Source: Synergistaceae bacterium (GTDB lineage: Bacteria; Synergistota; Synergistia; Synergistales; Synergistaceae). From it: DNA of 9,340 bases. Both the position numbers and the translations under genes were made by a program. Position 1 is the first letter of the stretch. The number at the start of each line of letters is the position of its first letter. Below are positions 7,002-9,340 of this stretch, piece by piece. A model generated the notes under the pieces. That model worked only from the letters and a program-made list of their open reading frames with translations, made no database searches and was not told the DNA's origin. The stretch spans positions 1 through 9,340 of the forward strand of contig JAISLO010000208.1 in NCBI GenBank assembly GCA_031290815.1, in the 5' to 3' direction.

Positions 7002-7017
7002 GATAACGCGTCACCTT
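7002..7017 (-). promoter_or_regulatory. Ribosome binding site and probable ATC initiation codon of the radical SAM gene
   Basis: The minus strand reads AAGGTGA (7017-7011), six bases, then ATC (7004-7002) in frame with the enzyme. An in-frame TGA at 7013-7011 blocks any start further upstream, and no ATG, GTG or TTG lies between that stop and the GTG at 6977. The nine added residues include ILDGY, which continues directly into the conserved VDEPACFGVPPY. GTG 6977 has no comparable ribosome site. A sequencing error turning ATG into ATC would look the same. Confidence 0.5.
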
Positions 7018-7050
7018 GATTCAGAATTTTCGTTATTTATTCTCCTAAAG

Positions 7051-7079
7051 ATTATAACATTTAAATGCTTTTACTTCAG
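7051..7079 (-). promoter_or_regulatory. Candidate extended -10 promoter of the radical SAM gene
   Basis: On the minus strand a TATAAT (7056-7051) is preceded by TGT, forming an extended -10, and by CTGAAG (7079-7074) 17 bases upstream, which matches TTGACA at three positions. It overlaps the stop codon of the binding-protein gene. A transcript start near 7044 would leave the AGGAGA at 7047-7042 at or near the 5' end. Confidence 0.5.
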
Positions 7080-8015
7080 ATCCGCTTCCGAGACGACCTT
7101 CACAGGAGTTTTCTCCCAGCCGGATATTTTCTCTCCGCCAAGGATGCGCAGTCCCACCTTGATGGCGTTGGCCGCCATGTCTGGGCCGAACTGATCGACA
7201 GTGGCCAGCATCTTGCCGTCTTTTATCAGGTTCTGACAGGCCTCTATGTTGTCGAAGCCAACGACCTGAATCTGACCGCCCTTGCCCGCCGACTCTATGG
7301 CGCGGACAGCGCCGAGAGCCATCGAGTCGTTTGCGCACATGACGCCCGCGATATCAGGGTAGCGGGTGAGGAGGTTCGTCATCACGGTGTTTGCTTCCTC
7401 CGTCTCCCAGTGAGCCGTCGTCGACGCCGCGAGGTCGAAACCGAACTCGGTGACGCTCTTCATGAATCCGTTCTTGCGCTGTGTCGCGTTGTCCGCTCCG
7501 GGGTTGCCCTCTATGATCACGACCTTGGCGCCCTTGCCTATCTTGCCGCCGAGGAATTTGCCGACCAGGTAAGATCCCTCCTCGTTGTCAGGACCAACGA
7601 ACAGAAAGTCCTCGGGCAGGCCGCTTTCCTTCAGCGCTTTCTTATCCAGGGTGACATCGATATTGACGACAAGTATCCCGGCATCCACGGCCTTTTTCAC
7701 GGTTGGGACAAGCCCGACGGAATCGGCCGGAGCCAGGACTATCATGTCGACCTTCTGAGAGATGAAGTTCTCCATGGCGTTTATCTGCGTATCGATGTCG
7801 GTCTCGGAATTCATGCCAACCGGTATCAGTTCGAACGAGCCGTCATCGGCCGCAAATTTGCGGGCCCCTTCCTCCATCGTCTTGAAGAACTCGTTTGCGA
7901 GCGACTTCATGACCAAGCCCACAACCATCTTTTTCTCCGCGGCAAAAGCGGCTCCGCCAAAACACATCACGAATGCGACCAACAGAACCAGCGCAACGGC
8001 AAACCTCTTCTTCAT
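7071..8015 (-). CDS. Periplasmic sugar-type substrate-binding protein (type 1, ribose/galactose-binding family)
   Basis: This 314-residue protein is the extracytoplasmic receptor of an ABC importer. A signal peptide is clear: KKR, a hydrophobic core (6-19), and an AFA-A cleavage site after residue 25; the Cys18 context is not a lipobox. The mature part follows the ribose-binding pattern: SLANEFF (38-44), QKVDMIVLAPADS (87-99), AGILVVNID (112-120), NPGADNATQRKNGF (171-184), CAND (227-230), VVGFDN (251-256) and ATVDQFG (271-277). ATG 8015 is chosen because GAGGGAGG (8031-8024) sits eight bases ahead; ATG 8021 would be only two bases away, and the longer frame to 8063 would put polar residues before the signal. 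No permease or ATPase gene is adjacent: the next gene downstream is the radical SAM enzyme and upstream is plsC. The sugar cannot be named; a purine or autoinducer ligand is also possible in this family. Confidence 0.93.
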   Translation of the reverse strand: MKKRFAVALVLLVAFVMCFGGAAFAAEKKMVVGLVMKSLANEFFKTMEEGARKFAADDGSFELIPVGMNSETDIDTQINAMENFISQKVDMIVLAPADSVGLVPTVKKAVDAGILVVNIDVTLDKKALKESGLPEDFLFVGPDNEEGSYLVGKFLGGKIGKGAKVVIIEGNPGADNATQRKNGFMKSVTEFGFDLAASTTAHWETEEANTVMTNLLTRYPDIAGVMCANDSMALGAVRAIESAGKGGQIQVVGFDNIEACQNLIKDGKMLATVDQFGPDMAANAIKVGLRILGGEKISGWEKTPVKVVSEADLK

Positions 8016-8334
8016 AGTCATAGCCTCCCTCAAAGTGTGAATCCAGATAATCAGACAAACCAAAACCCCGGACAGATTTCGTCACTCCCCAAACCGCTGA
8101 TTCAGCTCAGGCATCGACCGCCTCCCCTCGTTAGACTCGCTTCCGAATGACATACGCTACACAGTTTTTCAACAACGTACAAAGGCATAATGGCGTACAT
8201 TTTGGCAGACCGCGCACATGTACACAAATCGCGCCGCCTCGCCGAAACGACAATCTGAATGTGAATGTCACACTTGCAATGCAAGACTATCTAAGCATAG
8301 ATCGGTATCAGAGAAAACATTTTCCGAGAAAGTT
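8016..8334 (-). other. Long untranslated leader of the binding-protein gene
   Basis: If the consensus promoter at 8341-8368 is used, the message carries a leader of about 320 bases before ATG 8015. On the transcript, short hairpin-capable words occur in series: GAAAAC...GTTTTC, ATCTA-TGCT-TAGAT, CTTGC-ATT-GCAAG and TGTGA-CAT-TCACA. I do not recognise a named riboswitch. Short frames here lack ribosome sites and look spurious. Confidence 0.5.
8260..8285. promoter_or_regulatory. Two abutting 13-bp perfect dyads, candidate operator or paired hairpins
   Basis: TGTGA-ATG-TCACA (8260-8272) is followed with no gap by CTTGC-AAT-GCAAG (8273-8285) on the plus strand. Both have five-bp arms and a three-base centre. 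They lie about 50 to 75 bases downstream of the predicted transcription start and about 245 bases before the binding-protein ATG. The first resembles a CRP half-site pair, but the spacer is three rather than six bases. Confidence 0.5.
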
Positions 8335-8340
8335 TTCAAA

Positions 8341-8368
8341 ATTATATATTCTCCCTGTCGTTTGTCAA
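8341..8368 (-). promoter_or_regulatory. Consensus sigma-70 promoter for the binding-protein gene
   Basis: On the minus strand TTGACA (8368-8363) and TATAAT (8346-8341) are both perfect and separated by 16 bases. It begins nine bases after the plsC stop codon, so the binding-protein gene is probably its own transcription unit. Initiation is expected near 8334. Confidence 0.8.
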
Positions 8369-8376
8369 TAACATCA

Positions 8377-9021
8377 TCAATCATCATCTCTCATGGCCTC
8401 AAAGGCGGATTTGATCGACTCCAGCAACAGCCTGCGCCTGTCTTTTTCTGGCATTTCGCCTGGCAGGCTGGCGGGTGAGATGGGCTGTCCAAACGTCAGT
8501 GTCACCCGCCTCGGCCTTGGAAACCTATACTGAATGGGAAATGCCTCCCATGTTCCCTCCACCCACACCGGAACGATGGGAACGCCGGTCTTGGATGCCA
8601 GCAGGGCGACTCCCCCCTCGAGAGGTTTGAGCTCTCCATCCGGAGTTCGTTCTCCCTCCGGAAATATCAAAACGCTGTATCCGTCCTCCAGAAAACCTAT
8701 CGTCATACGGAGCAGAGCGGCCGCGCTGTTCTTGTTCTCATGGGACACCGGGACGGCCCCAAGTGTTCGAATCAGCCACGCGAAGAGAGGAACTTTAAAG
8801 AGCCCGTCCCACGCTATGAATCGGAGGCGTCCTGGAAATGCAACCCCGATCGCCGGGGGGTCGAGGTAGCTCTCATGATTTGCGGCGAGTATCACTGGAC
8901 TTCCAGGGGGAAGGGAGGCGAGAAATTTTTTGAGCTCCATCATCCCGCGGACCCTCATTCTGTGGTATATCAAAAAGTAAATCCACAATAGAAACTGAGC
9001 CAGCCTGTACAACAACTCCAC
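8377..9021 (-). CDS. plsC: 1-acyl-sn-glycerol-3-phosphate acyltransferase (PlsC/LPLAT family)
   Basis: The enzyme transfers an acyl chain to the sn-2 position of lysophosphatidic acid, giving phosphatidic acid, the precursor of membrane phospholipids. It has 214 residues, in the usual range for compact bacterial PlsC. An N-terminal hydrophobic segment (about 4-19) probably anchors it to the inner face of the membrane. Catalytic motif I is NHESYLD (48-54; His49 and Asp54 form the H-x4-D pair). Motif II lies near GAVPV (88-92), motif III is FPEGER (120-125), and motif IV is VPIVPVWVEG (147-156). The ORF starts at GTG 9021, but GGGGG (9029-9025) is only three bases ahead, so TTG at 9015, nine bases away, may be the real start. 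Some family members acylate other lyso-lipids, so the substrate is inferred from motifs. Confidence 0.93.
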   Translation of the reverse strand: MELLYRLAQFLLWIYFLIYHRMRVRGMMELKKFLASLPPGSPVILAANHESYLDPPAIGVAFPGRLRFIAWDGLFKVPLFAWLIRTLGAVPVSHENKNSAAALLRMTIGFLEDGYSVLIFPEGERTPDGELKPLEGGVALLASKTGVPIVPVWVEGTWEAFPIQYRFPRPRRVTLTFGQPISPASLPGEMPEKDRRRLLLESIKSAFEAMRDDD

Positions 9022-9340
9022 ACACCCCCAGATCTTTCAAATGCGGCTATCAGTTTAACTCACACAGAGACATGCCTGCCATCTTCAATTACTCAGATGA
9101 CGGCCATGATCCGCAGGACCATTATACAATTTGACATCGCCGTCGTTTCCAATCTCTCCATTCTTTCATGTTTCCGGGGGACAGGATGGAATCATAGCCG
9201 TCCGGCGGCAAGGGCCGGCAAAGGCAGACAAAGAACGCAAAAATGACTTGACCGTCGGCATTATATATGTTTATATGTGTTTGTTGATGACTGAGCAGGC
9301 GGCGGACTCCTCTGGAGATTCGCGGTGCCGGGCCGTTGAG
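9022..9340. other. Right-edge region upstream of plsC, no convincing gene
   Basis: These 319 bases hold no gene I can support. On the minus strand one frame stays open from the edge to a TAA near 9130, and another ends at a TAA near 9273; either could be the tail of a gene outside the window, but the encoded residues suggest nothing. On the plus strand ATG at 9287 is open to the edge (18 codons) without a ribosome site. A CCGGC/GCCGG hairpin (9202-9206, 9214-9218) has no T tract. Confidence 0.4.
9248..9277 (+). promoter_or_regulatory. Possible rightward promoter at the window edge
   Basis: TTGACC (9248-9253) and TATATG (9272-9277) lie 18 bases apart on the plus strand, within an AT-rich patch that also gives a minus-strand TATAAT (9265-9260) that could serve plsC. 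Which direction is used cannot be decided. Confidence 0.25.

Noticed and set aside
7065..8150. Plus-strand frame of 361 codons antisense to the binding protein
   Set aside because: Composition (many His, Arg, Leu, Val) is that of a complement frame; the minus strand encodes a clear signal peptide and binding-protein fold.
8260..8272. CRP binding site
   Set aside because: The arms TGTGA/TCACA fit, but the spacer is three bases instead of six and it sits downstream of the transcription start.
8102..8284. Minus-strand 60-codon frame inside the binding-protein leader
   Set aside because: It would begin with TTG inside the dyad, has no ribosome site and resembles nothing.

Overview
The window reads as ordinary bacterial chromosome, moderately GC-rich by eye. 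I found no insertion sequence, phage gene, tRNA, rRNA or CRISPR array. The gene mix (anaerobe-style carbon-uptake binding protein, a largely archaeal-type radical SAM/HhH enzyme, AGG- and ATA-rich codon use, a second Hsp70 set) is compatible with an anaerobic bacterium such as a member of Synergistota. That is a guess from general impression, not a proof.

Layout. (1) 1-3357, minus strand: a three-gene operon transcribed as GrpE-like nucleotide exchange factor, small J-domain protein, Hsp70. The first two genes overlap by the tetranucleotide ATGA, the last two are six bases apart, and the Hsp70 gene runs off the left edge. Every component is divergent: the GrpE-like protein has five exact-length 26-residue coiled-coil repeats in front and a long acidic repeated tail behind, the J protein has PPE where HPD is expected, and the Hsp70 is compact with an acidic end. 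This is the most unusual part of the window and looks like a dedicated Hsp70 machine rather than the housekeeping DnaK system. (2) 3358-3748: divergent promoter region. (3) 3749-5146, plus strand: phosphomannomutase/phosphoglucomutase with all catalytic motifs. (4) 5147-5309: convergent intergenic region with alternative hairpins. (5) 5310-6977, minus strand: radical SAM enzyme with a C-terminal TRAM-like region and helix-hairpin-helix (the COG1031 type), probably starting upstream at a non-standard ATC codon. (6) 7071-8015, minus strand: secreted sugar-type substrate-binding protein with no ABC partners in view, preceded by a long leader, two abutting 13-bp dyads and a consensus sigma-70 promoter. 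(7) 8377-9021, minus strand: 1-acylglycerol-3-phosphate acyltransferase (PlsC type). (8) 9022-9340: no convincing gene.

Working together: the three chaperone genes form one functional unit, with J stimulating the Hsp70 ATPase and the GrpE-like protein exchanging nucleotide. The remaining genes look like independent transcription units for sugar-phosphate metabolism, RNA or cofactor modification, uptake and phospholipid synthesis.
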